A stretch of DNA of 64,000 nucleotides, from contig CAMLLO010000010.1 in assembly GCA_946480915.1 (NCBI GenBank), forward strand, positions 91,674 through 155,673, given 5' to 3'. This DNA is from an uncultured Sphingobacteriaceae bacterium (GTDB taxonomy: Bacteria > Bacteroidota > Bacteroidia > Sphingobacteriales > Sphingobacteriaceae). The notes under the pieces were generated by a model. That model was not told the DNA's origin. It saw nothing but the letters and a program-made list of their open reading frames with translations, and did no database searches. Position numbers and translations under genes: made by a program. Below, piece by piece: positions 47,538 through 57,542 of the stretch. Position 1 is the first letter of the stretch, and each line of letters starts with the position of its first letter.

Positions 47538-48563
47538 ATGAGTAAAATTTTAGTAACAGGGGGAACAGGCTATATCGGATCTCATACCGTTGTAGAGCTG
47601 CAGAAAGCCGGATACGAAGTTGTAATTGTAGATAATCTTGACAACTCAAATATTAAGATCGTTGATCAGATTACGCAGATCACCGGAATAAAACCTCAAT
47701 TTCATCAAGTAGATCTGTGCGATGAAATTAAAACGATTGAACTGATTAAAAATAATCCTGACATTTCAGGTGTTATTCACTTCGCAGCTCATAAAGCAGT
47801 AGGAGAATCTGTTCAATTACCCTTAAAATATTATAGAAATAACTTTTTTTCGCTGATTAATCTTCTCACCGCTTTCGCGGGAAAAGAGGTGAACTTTGTA
47901 TTCTCATCTTCATGTACTGTTTACGGTCAGCCGGATGTTTTACCTGTAACAGAACAAGCTCCGGTTAAAAAAGCTGAATCTCCTTACGGGAACACCAAAC
48001 AAATCGCAGAAGAGATTCTCGTTGAAACAGCAAATGCAAGTTCTAACTATAAAGTAATTTCTTTAAGATATTTTAATCCGGTTGGTGCACACGATTCCGC
48101 TTTAATTGGAGAACTGCCAATAGGAGTTCCTCAAAATCTTGTTCCTTTCATCACGCAAAGTGCAATAGGTAAACGTGGTCCGATTACCGTTTTCGGAAAC
48201 GACTATAATACGCCTGACGGAAGTTGCGTGCGTGATTATATTCACGTAGTGGATCTAGCTAAAGCTCATATTGCTGCATTGCGTCGTCAGGAAGAAAATA
48301 GAATGCAGGGAAAATTTGAGATATTTAATATCGGTACCGGAAAAGGCAGCAGCGTATTAGAAGTAATTAATGCTTTTGAACAAAGTACCGGAGAGAAATT
48401 AGAATATAAAATTGGTCCCCGTCGCGAAGGTGATGTTGAACAGGTTTGGGGCGATGTATCTAAAGCTGAAAAGGAATTGGGCTGGAAAGCCGAATTAAAC
48501 CTCGAAGATATGATGAAATCTGCATGGGCCTGGGAAAAGTACATTAACGAACATCCATTTTAA
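47538..48563 (+). CDS. galE: UDP-glucose 4-epimerase
   Basis: Interconverts UDP-glucose and UDP-galactose. NAD motif GGTGYIGSHTVVELQ at 8-22, SSSCTVYG and SPYGNTK catalytic motifs, and the C-terminal GRREGDVEQVWGD typical of GalE. 341 residues. Third of the operon. A hairpin follows about 6 bases after the stop. Confidence 0.93.
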   Translation: MSKILVTGGTGYIGSHTVVELQKAGYEVVIVDNLDNSNIKIVDQITQITGIKPQFHQVDLCDEIKTIELIKNNPDISGVIHFAAHKAVGESVQLPLKYYRNNFFSLINLLTAFAGKEVNFVFSSSCTVYGQPDVLPVTEQAPVKKAESPYGNTKQIAEEILVETANASSNYKVISLRYFNPVGAHDSALIGELPIGVPQNLVPFITQSAIGKRGPITVFGNDYNTPDGSCVRDYIHVVDLAKAHIAALRRQEENRMQGKFEIFNIGTGKGSSVLEVINAFEQSTGEKLEYKIGPRREGDVEQVWGDVSKAEKELGWKAELNLEDMMKSAWAWEKYINEHPF

Positions 48564-48568
48564 TGGAA

Positions 48569-48601
48569 GATATGCCAGAAGTTCTAAACCTTTGGCATAT
48601 C
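48569..48601 (+). terminator. Hairpin downstream of galE
   Basis: A 9-bp perfect stem (GATATGCCA / TGGCATATC) with a 15-base loop, followed by a C/T-rich tail. It could end or attenuate the transcript before rfbB; a strong U-run is absent. Confidence 0.5.
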
Positions 48602-48658
48602 CTCTATTTCTTTCTAGTTTTACCTCATTAAATCTTCAGCTTTAAAAAGCTAACGCAA

Positions 48659-49714
48659 ATGAAGAAAAAAATCTTATTTACCGGCGGCGCCGGATTTATC
48701 GGCTCTCATGTAGTAAGGCGTTTTGTTAAAAACTATCCTGATTACCATATCGTTAATTTGGACAAGCTTACCTATGCAGGTAATCTGGCCAACCTTAAAG
48801 ACATAGAACACTATCCTAACTATCAGTTTGTGAAAGGGGATATTGTAGATGCTGACTTTATTGATAATCTATTTACTCAGGAAGGTTTCGAAGCAGTAAT
48901 TCACTTGGCTGCAGAATCACATGTGGATCGGTCAATTGTAAGTCCAATTGATTTTGTTATGACCAACGTTGTAGGGACTGTAAATCTTTTGAACGCTGCC
49001 CGGAAATACTGGAAGGGTGATTATGAGAACCGACGTTTTTATCATGTTTCTACGGATGAAGTTTATGGAACTTTAGGAGAAGAAGGCCTGTTTACGGAAG
49101 AAACAGCATACGATCCGCACAGTCCGTACTCTGCATCAAAAGCAAGTTCTGATCATTTTGTCAGAGCTTACCAGGATACATATGGAATGAATACCGTTAT
49201 CTCTAATTGCTCAAATAATTACGGTTCTCATCATTTTCCCGAAAAACTGATTCCTTTAGCAATTAACAACATTAAAAATAATAAACCTGTTCCTGTGTAC
49301 GGAAAAGGTGAAAATATACGCGACTGGCTGTGGGTGGAAGATCATGCACGTGCAATTGATGTTATTTTTCATAAAGCAGCTACCGGAACTACATATAATG
49401 TGGGCGGCCATAACGAGTGGAAAAATATTGACCTGATCCATGCTTTGTGCAAGATTATGGATAATAAGCTTGGTCGCGAAGAAGGAAGCTCTGCAAAATT
49501 GATAACCTTTGTAACCGATAGGGCAGGGCACGATTTGCGTTATGCAATTGATTCCTCAAAACTCCAGAGGGAGTTGGGCTGGACACCTAGCCTGCAGTTT
49601 GAAGAAGGTTTGGAAAAGACGGTAGAATGGTATCTCGCAAACGAAGAATGGCTTAATGATGTAACCTCGGGACATTACCAGGCTTATTACGAAGAACAAT
49701 ATGATAATCGCTAA
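48659..49714 (+). CDS. rfbB: dTDP-glucose 4,6-dehydratase
   Basis: Makes dTDP-4-keto-6-deoxyglucose for rhamnose or other deoxysugars. GGAGFIGSHVVRRF near the N terminus, HLAAESHVDRS, VSTDEVYG and SPYSASKASSDH are characteristic. 351 residues. The rest of the rfb set is not in the window. Its stop codon overlaps the next ATG. Confidence 0.94.
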   Translation: MKKKILFTGGAGFIGSHVVRRFVKNYPDYHIVNLDKLTYAGNLANLKDIEHYPNYQFVKGDIVDADFIDNLFTQEGFEAVIHLAAESHVDRSIVSPIDFVMTNVVGTVNLLNAARKYWKGDYENRRFYHVSTDEVYGTLGEEGLFTEETAYDPHSPYSASKASSDHFVRAYQDTYGMNTVISNCSNNYGSHHFPEKLIPLAINNIKNNKPVPVYGKGENIRDWLWVEDHARAIDVIFHKAATGTTYNVGGHNEWKNIDLIHALCKIMDNKLGREEGSSAKLITFVTDRAGHDLRYAIDSSKLQRELGWTPSLQFEEGLEKTVEWYLANEEWLNDVTSGHYQAYYEEQYDNR

Positions 49715-50457
49715 TGCTTCTAAATTTCTTTAAGAAAAAAAAAGAATACGTCCCTGAAATAAACTTTTCGTCGATTGGGACCGATTTGCATTCGCATCTT
49801 ATTCCCGGGATTGACGACGGCGCGCAAGATATTGAAGAATCCATTATTCTGATAAAAAGAATGATGGATTTTGGCTTTAAAAAGTTGGTTACAACGCCAC
49901 ATATAATGGCCGATTACTATCGCAATACAAGCAACTCGATTCTTACCGGATTAAATACTCTTCGGGAAGAATTAGTTTTAAGAAAGATTGATGTAGAAAT
50001 AGAGGCAGCAGCAGAATATTACCTCGATGAAACCTTTGAAAATAAGCTAAAAAAAGGCGACATATTAACTCTCGGTAAAGATTTTGTGCTCTTTGAACTG
50101 TCGTTTATAAATTATCCCCAAAATTTATTCGAAGTTATTGACGGTATTAAGCAGAAGGGTTACACTCCATTGCTGGCACATCCTGAGAGATATCCATATT
50201 TTGCAGGCTCTATCGAAAATTACGAACGGCTTAAAGATAGCGGCTGTTATTTGCAATTAAATGCACTTTCTCTCACCGGATATTATGGTAAATCAACTCA
50301 GAAGATAGCTGAAGAGATGGTGGATCATTACCTGGTAGATTTTTTAGGCAGTGATCTTCATCGGATAAAACATGCTGATGCATTACTGAAATCTCTGTCG
50401 ACACCTTACATGATTCGTCTGTTGACCGATTATCAGTTGCAGAACGAATTGCTCTAA
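49714..50457 (+). CDS. CpsB/YwqE-type PHP tyrosine-protein phosphatase
   Basis: PHP-domain metal-dependent phosphatase with DLHSHLIPGIDDGA near residue 25, AHPERYPY near 150 and LGSDLHR near the C terminus. Family members dephosphorylate the BY-type tyrosine kinase that regulates capsule export (CpsB with CpsD). No BY-kinase or Wzx/Wzy gene follows here, so the partner is elsewhere. 247 residues, starting at the rfbB stop. Confidence 0.88.
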   Translation: MLLNFFKKKKEYVPEINFSSIGTDLHSHLIPGIDDGAQDIEESIILIKRMMDFGFKKLVTTPHIMADYYRNTSNSILTGLNTLREELVLRKIDVEIEAAAEYYLDETFENKLKKGDILTLGKDFVLFELSFINYPQNLFEVIDGIKQKGYTPLLAHPERYPYFAGSIENYERLKDSGCYLQLNALSLTGYYGKSTQKIAEEMVDHYLVDFLGSDLHRIKHADALLKSLSTPYMIRLLTDYQLQNELL

Positions 50458-50915
50458 GTTTTCTTCCTTTCTAAATGACCTCGTTCCCGTAAAATTTCCC
50501 TGATCTGCTTTCTGATTGATATAATTCTGCCTGTCAATACTCCTGTTGCAACACTAAAACTGAATGCGCTCAACGCCGGGCCATGAATCCAATGACCAAA
50601 AATCCATTTTTTTGAAAATGCGAATGCGAGATATAAAATTAGGATAGAAACTGTAATCCGGTTCCAGGTGGATATTACCTTGCCGGTTTCTTCATGCCAA
50701 TGAATATTTGAAAAACGCCCCACTATCGTTCCGATTATAAAACCGATAGATATTCCAATTAAAGCCAGAAAGGGATGAAGAATTCCTTGAATCAGGTTGT
50801 AAAATATTACTGCAGTAACTATGATGAAAACAATCGCGAGCCTACGGAGCTTAAAAATAAGCTTCTTATTAACATGGCGCCTGGTTAGCTCTCTGGTCTT
50901 TTTGCGAATAATCAT
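50454..50915 (-). CDS. Small membrane protein of unknown function
   Basis: 153 residues with three or four membrane helices between about 27 and 130 and basic termini (many Arg/Lys). It is convergent with the PHP phosphatase, overlapping by 4 bases. No family recognised. Confidence 0.6.
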   Translation of the reverse strand: MIIRKKTRELTRRHVNKKLIFKLRRLAIVFIIVTAVIFYNLIQGILHPFLALIGISIGFIIGTIVGRFSNIHWHEETGKVISTWNRITVSILILYLAFAFSKKWIFGHWIHGPALSAFSFSVATGVLTGRIISIRKQIREILRERGHLERKKT

Positions 50916-50970
50916 GGTTTATGATTGTATTATTCGGCTATGCTGGTCAAATAATGATTGTTCAAAAAAA

Positions 50971-50993
50971 AAACCTGCTGATTCAGCAGGTTT
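50971..50993 (-). terminator. Terminator of the Fe-S carrier gene
   Basis: Palindrome AAACCTGCTGATTCAGCAGGTTT; on the minus strand it is followed by TTTTTTT. It lies about 20 bases after the IscA-type gene stop. Confidence 0.8.
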
Positions 50994-51013
50994 CTACTAT
51001 CTATAAAGAATAA

Positions 51014-51367
51014 TTATACCGCGAACGAAGTTCCGCAGCCACAAGTACTTTTAGCATTCGGATTATTGAACGTAAATCCTCGGGCATTTAATCCATCCTG
51101 AAATTCAATTTCCATTCCTGCAAGGTACAAGCCATGAGCTTTATGCATAAATATTTTTATTCCATCCACTTCAAACTCCTGATCTCCTTCTTTTTTCTGA
51201 TCGAATCCTAAAACGTAATTCATTCCAGAGCACCCGCCGCCTTCAACACCTACACGTACTCCGAAATCGTCGCCAAGCTCTTGTTGTGTTCTCAATTTGC
51301 GAAGCTCTTTTTTTGCTCCTTCAGTAAAAGAAACCGGTATAACTGAAATACTTGTCTCCATGCTCAT
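51014..51367 (-). CDS. A-type iron-sulfur carrier protein (IscA/SufA/ErpA family)
   Basis: 117 residues with the family's three cysteines: Cys in GCSGMNY (near 43) and STCGCGTSF at the C terminus. It receives or carries Fe-S clusters during assembly. No isc or suf genes adjoin it; single-gene unit with its own terminator. Confidence 0.92.
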   Translation of the reverse strand: MSMETSISVIPVSFTEGAKKELRKLRTQQELGDDFGVRVGVEGGGCSGMNYVLGFDQKKEGDQEFEVDGIKIFMHKAHGLYLAGMEIEFQDGLNARGFTFNNPNAKSTCGCGTSFAV

Positions 51368-51456
51368 TTATTTTAATTTAGTATGCAAATATAGGTGAAA
51401 ATGCACACTTTTGTTTAAAGCACATTGATATTGACCTTTAGATAACAAATACAATA

Positions 51457-51990
51457 ATGAACACGATTACCTATTTTTTTGTTGACGTATTAAAGTTTGT
51501 ACTGGCCGGTACATTGATAGTTTATATTGCCTGGCAGATGATCAAATCAGAAATAGAAAAAATAAGTCAGTCTAAACTTCTTGATTTAAAAAGAGCCTCA
51601 TTAGAAACGACTCTTCCTTTACGATTACAGGCATACGAGCGTTTGGCTCTTTTTATCGAACGCATCAATCCATCGAATATGCTGGTCCGTATTCATGTAG
51701 CAGGCACAACGGTTAGAGAGATTCAGCAGTTTCTTATTTCCGAAATCCGCACAGAGCATCAGCATAATATTACGCAGCAATTATATGTAAGTACTCAGGC
51801 ATGGGCAGTTATGAATAGAATTAAAGAAGACACAATCAGCATGGTTAATAATACGGCGGCCGGATTGTCTCCTGAAGCGTCTTCTCTTGAGTTAAGTAAA
51901 GTGATTTTAACTCATTTATCCGGCTTGGAGGAAAATCCTTACGATGCAGGACTAATGTTGTTGAAACACGATATGCAGCATTTTTTTTGA
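51457..51990 (+). CDS. Membrane-anchored helical protein of unknown function
   Basis: 177 residues: one N-terminal membrane helix (about 8-27) followed by a mostly helical cytoplasmic domain. Similar proteins are conserved across Bacteroidota and usually uncharacterised. Contains a VAGTTVREIQQFLISEIRTEHQHN segment that looks conserved. 84 bases before the acyl-CoA mutase, same strand. Confidence 0.65.
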   Translation: MNTITYFFVDVLKFVLAGTLIVYIAWQMIKSEIEKISQSKLLDLKRASLETTLPLRLQAYERLALFIERINPSNMLVRIHVAGTTVREIQQFLISEIRTEHQHNITQQLYVSTQAWAVMNRIKEDTISMVNNTAAGLSPEASSLELSKVILTHLSGLEENPYDAGLMLLKHDMQHFF

Positions 51991-52074
51991 TTGGAAAATA
52001 GGGATGTCAGATTCCCGGCCAACAAGAAATCAGAGAGCATTCTTTGGGCTGTTTACTCTTTCCTTTAATTGATT

Positions 52075-53613
52075 ATGAAACGAAAAACCACATCAGGAAT
52101 AGAAATAAAGGAAGTTTATACCGAGCCGAAACAGATAAAGGAATTGCCCGGCGAATTTCCGTTCACCCGCGGTATCCGTAAAGATATGTACAGGGGTAAG
52201 TTGTGGACGATGCGCCAATATGCAGGCTTCTCAACCGCCCAAGAGTCTAATAAAAGATATCATTATTTACTGGCTCAGGGAACAACAGGTTTATCTGTTG
52301 CCTTTGATCTTCCAACCCAAATTGGTTACGACTCCGATCATCCTTTATCGGAAGGCGAAGTGGGAAAAGTGGGTGTCTCCATCGATTCTTTACAGGATAT
52401 GGAAGAGTTGTTTGAGGGACTTCCTTTGGAGGCGATTACCACCTCAATGACCATCAATGCAACAGCTCCGATTTTATTAGCCATGTACATCGCTCTGGCG
52501 AAACAACAGGGTGCAGATCTGGAAAAGATTTCAGGAACTGTTCAAAACGATATTTTAAAGGAGTATGCGGCCCGTGGGACTTATATCTATCCTCCAAAGC
52601 CGTCAATGCGCTTGATTACAGATATTTTTGAATATTGTAGCCATCATGTTCCAAAATGGAATACCATTTCGATTTCGGGTTATCATATTCGAGAGGCAGG
52701 CTCAACAGCTGTACAAGAGCTTGCATTCACATTAGCCAACGGCAAGGCTTACCTTAAATCGGCGATCCAAAAAGGTTTGGATATAAATATTTTTGCCAGG
52801 CGTCTCTCGTTCTTCTTTAATTGTCACAATAATTTTTTTGAGGAAATTGCCAAGTTCCGTGCCGCAAGAAGAATGTGGGCTAAACTTACTACAGAGCTAG
52901 GCGCTTCAGAAGAACAGGCTCAAATGCTTCGATTTCACACACAGACAGGAGGCTCGACCCTGACTGCTCAACAACCCCTGAATAATGTGGTGCGAGTTGC
53001 TACACAAGCTTTAGCCGCCATTTTAGGAGGAACTCAGTCTTTACATACCAATGGATATGATGAAGCATTTTCCCTGCCAACAGAAGAGGCCGCAAAACTG
53101 GCATTGCGCACTCAGCAAATTTTGGCATTCGAGTCCGGAGTTACAGACACAGTTGATCCATTGGGAGGATCTTATTTTATAGAGTCGCTGACAGATGAAC
53201 TTGAAGCTGCAGCCTGGGAATACATTGATAAAATTGATTCTATGGGCGGGGCAGTAGCGGCTATAGAAACAGGGTATATCCAAAACGAAATAGCAAGCTC
53301 TGCATATGAGTATCAGTTATCTATTGAGAATGGACAGCAGAAGATTGTTGGGTTAAACTGTTATTCTGAGCCAAACGTGTCAAATTTCGAGCTGTTAAAA
53401 GTGAGTGATACCATTCGCGAGATACAGACAGAGAAGATAAAAAAGTTGCAATCTGTTCGAGACAAACAAGCAGTAGAGGAAGCCTTGGCGAAATTAAAAA
53501 CGGCGAGTGGAAGTGCGGAAAATCTGATGCCCTATATTATTGCCGCCGTGGAAGCATATGCCACATTAGGCGAAATTTCTGACACATTGAGATCAGAATT
53601 TGGAGAATACTGA
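52075..53613 (+). CDS. B12-dependent acyl-CoA mutase, large (catalytic) subunit only
   Basis: About 512 residues matching the N-terminal catalytic TIM barrel of methylmalonyl-CoA mutase: [48 protein letters not shown] and [14 protein letters not shown]. The C-terminal B12-binding domain (DxHxxG) is absent, so the cofactor domain must be a separate protein, as in two-subunit acyl-CoA mutases. It keeps the Tyr (RQYAGFS) and Arg (AARGTY) positions linked to methylmalonyl-CoA, but has HTQTGGST where the mutase has HxQTSGWS, so the substrate is uncertain. ATG at 52075. Confidence 0.82.
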   Translation: MKRKTTSGIEIKEVYTEPKQIKELPGEFPFTRGIRKDMYRGKLWTMRQYAGFSTAQESNKRYHYLLAQGTTGLSVAFDLPTQIGYDSDHPLSEGEVGKVGVSIDSLQDMEELFEGLPLEAITTSMTINATAPILLAMYIALAKQQGADLEKISGTVQNDILKEYAARGTYIYPPKPSMRLITDIFEYCSHHVPKWNTISISGYHIREAGSTAVQELAFTLANGKAYLKSAIQKGLDINIFARRLSFFFNCHNNFFEEIAKFRAARRMWAKLTTELGASEEQAQMLRFHTQTGGSTLTAQQPLNNVVRVATQALAAILGGTQSLHTNGYDEAFSLPTEEAAKLALRTQQILAFESGVTDTVDPLGGSYFIESLTDELEAAAWEYIDKIDSMGGAVAAIETGYIQNEIASSAYEYQLSIENGQQKIVGLNCYSEPNVSNFELLKVSDTIREIQTEKIKKLQSVRDKQAVEEALAKLKTASGSAENLMPYIIAAVEAYATLGEISDTLRSEFGEY

Positions 53614-54013
53614 TCTGCAAACGCCCCTGATATCGTTTTTTTTCCTTTAGAAAAAATATAATATTAATACGGTAGATACTAAGGGAATACAAAAAATACT
53701 CCCTATATTGACCTCACAATTGGGGGATATACCACAGCCTTTTTAAGCTCTTTTTTTTCGTGAAAAATCCGAACTATTGAGCATTCTTTTTTAATCAGGT
53801 TCCGGTATCTGTGAATGAAGTTTTAAGGCGTCTGGATTCGTGTTAAAAAGGGATAGAAGAGGAAAAGAGACCTACTCTTCTGCCACTGAGCCGTTTAAAA
53901 GTTATTTTAAAATTTAGTTTTTTAAGAAGAAAATTATTAGAATATTCGATGTTCCAAACCGGGCAGTTTTTTCATTTTGCCGCTGGTTGGAAATCAGATT
54001 ATTAAGTTAAAAT
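53614..54013. other. Region upstream of dnaA
   Basis: 400 AT-rich bases between the mutase and dnaA. No cluster of DnaA boxes (TTATNCACA) was found; only isolated near-matches such as CTGTGAATG around 53811. It therefore does not look like a classic oriC, though a diverged origin cannot be excluded. Confidence 0.5.
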
Positions 54014-55441
54014 ATGGAACAAACTTGTACAAATGTATGGAGCAACTGCCTTCAAATTATAAAGGACAACATCCCTACACAGAGCTTCAAGACTTGGTTT
54101 GAACCAATCAAGGCTTTGCGACTGGAAGGTAATGTGCTAACTATACAGGTACCCAGTTTATTCTTTTACGAATGGCTCGAAGAGCATTATGTAGGCCTCC
54201 TGCGAAAAACTGTAAAGAAGCAGTTAGGCGAAGAAGGACGTTTGGAGTACAATATTGTAGTAGAAAAATCATCAAATAATAAGCCTTACACAACTAACAT
54301 GCCGTCAAACGGTAATGGCTCTGATGCAAAGAAGCAATCAATGCCAATACCTGTTGCATTGAATAAGGATATTAAAAACCCATTTGTCATTCCTGGATTG
54401 AAAAAACTCCAGGTAGATCCACAGTTAAATCAGAATTACAGTTTCGAAAATTTTATAGAAGGAGATTGCAACAGGCTTGCGCGTTCTGCTGGTTTTGCGG
54501 TTGCTGGAAAACCAGGTGGTACTTCTTTTAATCCGCTAATGCTTTATGGTGGAGTGGGATTGGGGAAAACTCACCTTGCTCAGGCTATTGGTAATGAAAT
54601 TAAACGCTCACATCCCGATAAATTAGTTATCTATGTGTCCTGCGAGAAATTTTGCCAACAGTTTGTGGATTCATTGAAAAATAATACAATCAATGATTTT
54701 GTGAATTTTTATCAGGCAATGGATGTAATCATTATGGATGATGTACATAATTTTGCAGGGAAAGAAAAGACGCAGGATATTTTCTTCCACATTTTCAATC
54801 ATCTACACCAATCAGGTAAGCAGGTAATTCTTACTTCAGATAAAGCACCAAAAGATTTGGCTGGTTTAGAAGAAAGATTATTAAGCAGATTTAAATGGGG
54901 CCTTTCGGCCGATCTACAGGTGCCAGATCTGGAAACCCGAATGGCAATCCTGAAAATGAAAATGTATACCGATGGCATTGAGCTTCCTGGTGAAGTAATT
55001 GAATATGTTGCTCATAACATCGACAATAATGTACGCGAGCTAGAAGGTGCTATGGTTTCCTTGTTAGCTCAATCCACTCTCAATAAAAAAGAAATTGATT
55101 TGGGCTTAGCTAAGTCAATGCTTAAAAACTTCATTAAGAATACATCGAAAGAGATTTCTATGGAGTACATACAAAAATTAGTTTGCGAGTATTTTGAAGT
55201 GCCAATTGAAATGGTTAAATCTAAAACCCGTAAACGTGAAATCGTACAGGCCCGTCAAATTTCAATGTACCTTTCAAAAAGCCACACTAAAACATCATTA
55301 AAATCAATCGGTGCGTTTTTTGGAGGCAGAGATCACTCTACAGTGATTTATGCTTGTCAAACTGTCGAGGATTTAATAGACACTGATAAAAAGTTTAAAG
55401 CTTATGTTCAGGACATTCAAAAGAAATTGAAAATGAGTTAG
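54014..55441 (+). CDS. dnaA: Chromosomal replication initiator protein DnaA
   Basis: Domain I at about 1-85, a polar linker (90-130), the AAA+ domain III with Walker A GGVGLGKT at 179-186 and the IMDDVHNFAGKEKTQ Walker B region, and domain IV with the DNA-binding signature GGRDHSTVIYAC near 437. 475 residues, normal. dnaN is not downstream; a strong terminator follows, so the gene is monocistronic here. Confidence 0.97.
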   Translation: MEQTCTNVWSNCLQIIKDNIPTQSFKTWFEPIKALRLEGNVLTIQVPSLFFYEWLEEHYVGLLRKTVKKQLGEEGRLEYNIVVEKSSNNKPYTTNMPSNGNGSDAKKQSMPIPVALNKDIKNPFVIPGLKKLQVDPQLNQNYSFENFIEGDCNRLARSAGFAVAGKPGGTSFNPLMLYGGVGLGKTHLAQAIGNEIKRSHPDKLVIYVSCEKFCQQFVDSLKNNTINDFVNFYQAMDVIIMDDVHNFAGKEKTQDIFFHIFNHLHQSGKQVILTSDKAPKDLAGLEERLLSRFKWGLSADLQVPDLETRMAILKMKMYTDGIELPGEVIEYVAHNIDNNVRELEGAMVSLLAQSTLNKKEIDLGLAKSMLKNFIKNTSKEISMEYIQKLVCEYFEVPIEMVKSKTRKREIVQARQISMYLSKSHTKTSLKSIGAFFGGRDHSTVIYACQTVEDLIDTDKKFKAYVQDIQKKLKMS

Positions 55442-55460
55442 GCTTTTTAAATTAATTCTA

Positions 55461-55496
55461 AAAAGGCACTGTTAATTATTTAACAGTGCCTTTTTT
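55461..55496 (+). terminator. Rho-independent terminator of dnaA
   Basis: An 11-bp perfect stem (GGCACTGTTAA / TTAACAGTGCC) with a 4-base loop, an A-run before and a T-run after; strong. Confidence 0.9.
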
Positions 55497-55565
55497 ATAA
55501 GATGCTCGCTTGCAAGACCTCGCTAACAGCTCTTAGATGTAAATCTGGTCAATGGGAAATTCACA

Positions 55566-56369
55566 TTATTTATAGCTCATTACTTCAACAGTGTCTTCTA
55601 CACTGATACTTCCCTCATTCAATGCAATCAGATTTTGTCCAAATAGAACTTTATTGTCAGTCGCCCGGTACTTTGAAAGAGTAAAAAGCGGTTCTGTGCC
55701 TTTTAAGCCGGTTTGCTGATTTACGGTAGTTAAAATGCACCGGGCACAAGGTTTGGCAACTTTAAAATAAACCTCTCCAATTCTGATCTTGTCCCAACTA
55801 TCTTCTTCAAATGCGTTGCTTCCTGCGACAACAAGGTTTGGGCGGAACCTATCCATCGGAACAGCATTCTCAAGCCTGCTATTTAGGTCATCTAATGAAG
55901 CCTGGCTTATAAGCAAATAGGGGAAGGCGTCGGCGAAACTTACCTGCTCATTTTTTTGAGCATATTTCTCGTCGATGGGTCTGCTTCCAGTTTCTGGCAT
56001 AAAAACGAATTTGCACGTTTTTCCGAGGTAATTGCTGAACCATAGATCAATATCGGGGTTAAGATGCGACCCGACAACAAGGTCATCCCATATCGAAACC
56101 TCTAGGTTATTCTCTGGTTGTTGATTTATAGCAAAAGAAATTTGTTGGTCCCGATAATGCTTATGAGAGATAATCAATGTATTAAGTTGCAGTTCAGTTT
56201 GTAACAAGGCAAGCTTATGTTCAACTCTCTGAGTTATAAATTTGCCCTGCTCATCAACTAGCATCCATCGCCGGTCAAACATAAAGCCTCGTTGTAATGC
56301 TGCTGCCTTTTCGTACCTGATGCCTCCCAGGGACTTTATGGGATATATATAAATATCTTGTACTTGCAT
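55566..56369 (-). CDS. MOSC domain protein
   Basis: An N-terminal MOSC_N beta-barrel domain (starting QVQDIYIYPIKSLGG) and a MOSC domain with the conserved Cys in KPCARCILTTV near residue 212. 267 residues. The family includes molybdenum-cofactor sulfurases and related N-hydroxylated-substrate reductases; no ferredoxin domain is fused. Role here unknown. Confidence 0.85.
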   Translation of the reverse strand: MQVQDIYIYPIKSLGGIRYEKAAALQRGFMFDRRWMLVDEQGKFITQRVEHKLALLQTELQLNTLIISHKHYRDQQISFAINQQPENNLEVSIWDDLVVGSHLNPDIDLWFSNYLGKTCKFVFMPETGSRPIDEKYAQKNEQVSFADAFPYLLISQASLDDLNSRLENAVPMDRFRPNLVVAGSNAFEEDSWDKIRIGEVYFKVAKPCARCILTTVNQQTGLKGTEPLFTLSKYRATDNKVLFGQNLIALNEGSISVEDTVEVMSYK

Positions 56370-56540
56370 ATAGCTTCTCGAATTTCCGCAGATGCAAAAT
56401 AAATTAGTTTCTTGATATGTGCGGAATACCGACCTGTAAAATATGCTGTTTTTTATACATGCATCTGCTTGAGAATCAGATTTGTTCCATGTCCTGGTTT
56501 TCCAACGAATATATTTAAAAGGATTGAATCAATAAAAAAA

Positions 56541-57101
56541 TCAGCTAATCTTATTCAAATGAATCAATGCATGGAATACCGCGCTGGCGTGCAAAGCCTG
56601 TGGAAACTCGTTTTCCATAGCCATCCTTTTTAATTCATCTAAATCAACGTTCAATACTTCAATTTCCTCTCGGCCATCTAAATGTTGGTCCTGGACTTTT
56701 TTGCCGCCCTTGGCCAGATAGCTGGTTGTGATGTTTCCCGAAGTTGACGGATTAGCATAAAGCGTGCAAAGACGTTCAATCGATTCAAATTGAAACCCAG
56801 TTTCTTCTAAAAGTTCTCTGATAATTGCTTGCTCAGGATTTTCACCTGGATCAATACATCCCCCGGGCAGCTCGAGAATTACTTCCTCGGCCGCATGGCG
56901 ATATTGCTTAATTAAAATAACTTGATTATCTTCCGTAAGCGCAACTGCATTAACCCATCCCGGATATTCCAAAACGTAATAATCGTCTATGAGAGTTCCG
57001 TTAGGCATTCTGCAGGTATCAACCCTGAGTGTGGCCCATTGTTCTTTTACCAGGTATTTTGAAGATAATTTTTCCCACTTCATCTTACTCGTATTGTTCA
57101 T
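56541..57101 (-). CDS. NUDIX hydrolase (ADP-ribose pyrophosphatase-like)
   Basis: 186 residues with a complete Nudix box at about 80-103 (GGCIDPGENPEQAIIREL then LEETGF). The preceding YVLEYPGWVNAVAL and following TLYANPSTSG fit ADP-ribose/NDP-sugar diphosphatases. Its ATG lies 17 bases inside the end of the upstream helical-protein gene. Confidence 0.88.
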   Translation of the reverse strand: MNNTSKMKWEKLSSKYLVKEQWATLRVDTCRMPNGTLIDDYYVLEYPGWVNAVALTEDNQVILIKQYRHAAEEVILELPGGCIDPGENPEQAIIRELLEETGFQFESIERLCTLYANPSTSGNITTSYLAKGGKKVQDQHLDGREEIEVLNVDLDELKRMAMENEFPQALHASAVFHALIHLNKIS

Positions 57102-57495
57102 TATTTAAAAAATTATCGATCATCTCTCGCCGGCTCAGGTTTTCGAATGATTGCTGGTGGTGTTCTGTTTCCAAAAGATTTAAAACCAGGGCTACTTTAT
57201 GCATTACTGCCACACATTCTTCAGTGTCCTGAAAAGGATAAGAGCTTTCAAAAAGAATTTGCGCAAGTGCATTCAGTTTTTCAGCTGAATAATTTCTGTT
57301 TTCTAACTCAGCTTTAAATTCTTCAACTGAGCTCTGTTCTAAGAATTTCTGATCAAATCCGAAACTCTCAGAAATAGCTTGTTGGCTTATTTCAAGCGCT
57401 TCGTCAAGCTTGCCATCATTTTTTAAACCAATGATCTTCGCAATGATTTGAGCTAGCTTCTGTATTTCTGCCTCAATAAAGTCTTTTCGTATCAT
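57085..57495 (-). CDS. Helical protein of unknown function (DUF6483-like)
   Basis: 136 residues, almost entirely alpha-helical by pattern, without a signal or membrane segment. Its start (IRKDFIEAEIQKLAQIIAKIIGLKN) resembles DUF6483 proteins; I am not certain of the family. Overlaps the NUDIX gene by 17 bases and so is probably cotranscribed with it. Confidence 0.6.
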   Translation of the reverse strand: MIRKDFIEAEIQKLAQIIAKIIGLKNDGKLDEALEISQQAISESFGFDQKFLEQSSVEEFKAELENRNYSAEKLNALAQILFESSYPFQDTEECVAVMHKVALVLNLLETEHHQQSFENLSRREMIDNFLNNEQYE

Positions 57496-57542
57496 ATTTG
57501 AGTGTTTTTCTTCCTACTATATTTTTATCCTGCTGTTCAATT

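Noticed and set aside
53614..54013. Possible oriC upstream of dnaA
   Set aside because: No cluster of DnaA boxes and no clear unwinding element; only isolated near-matches.
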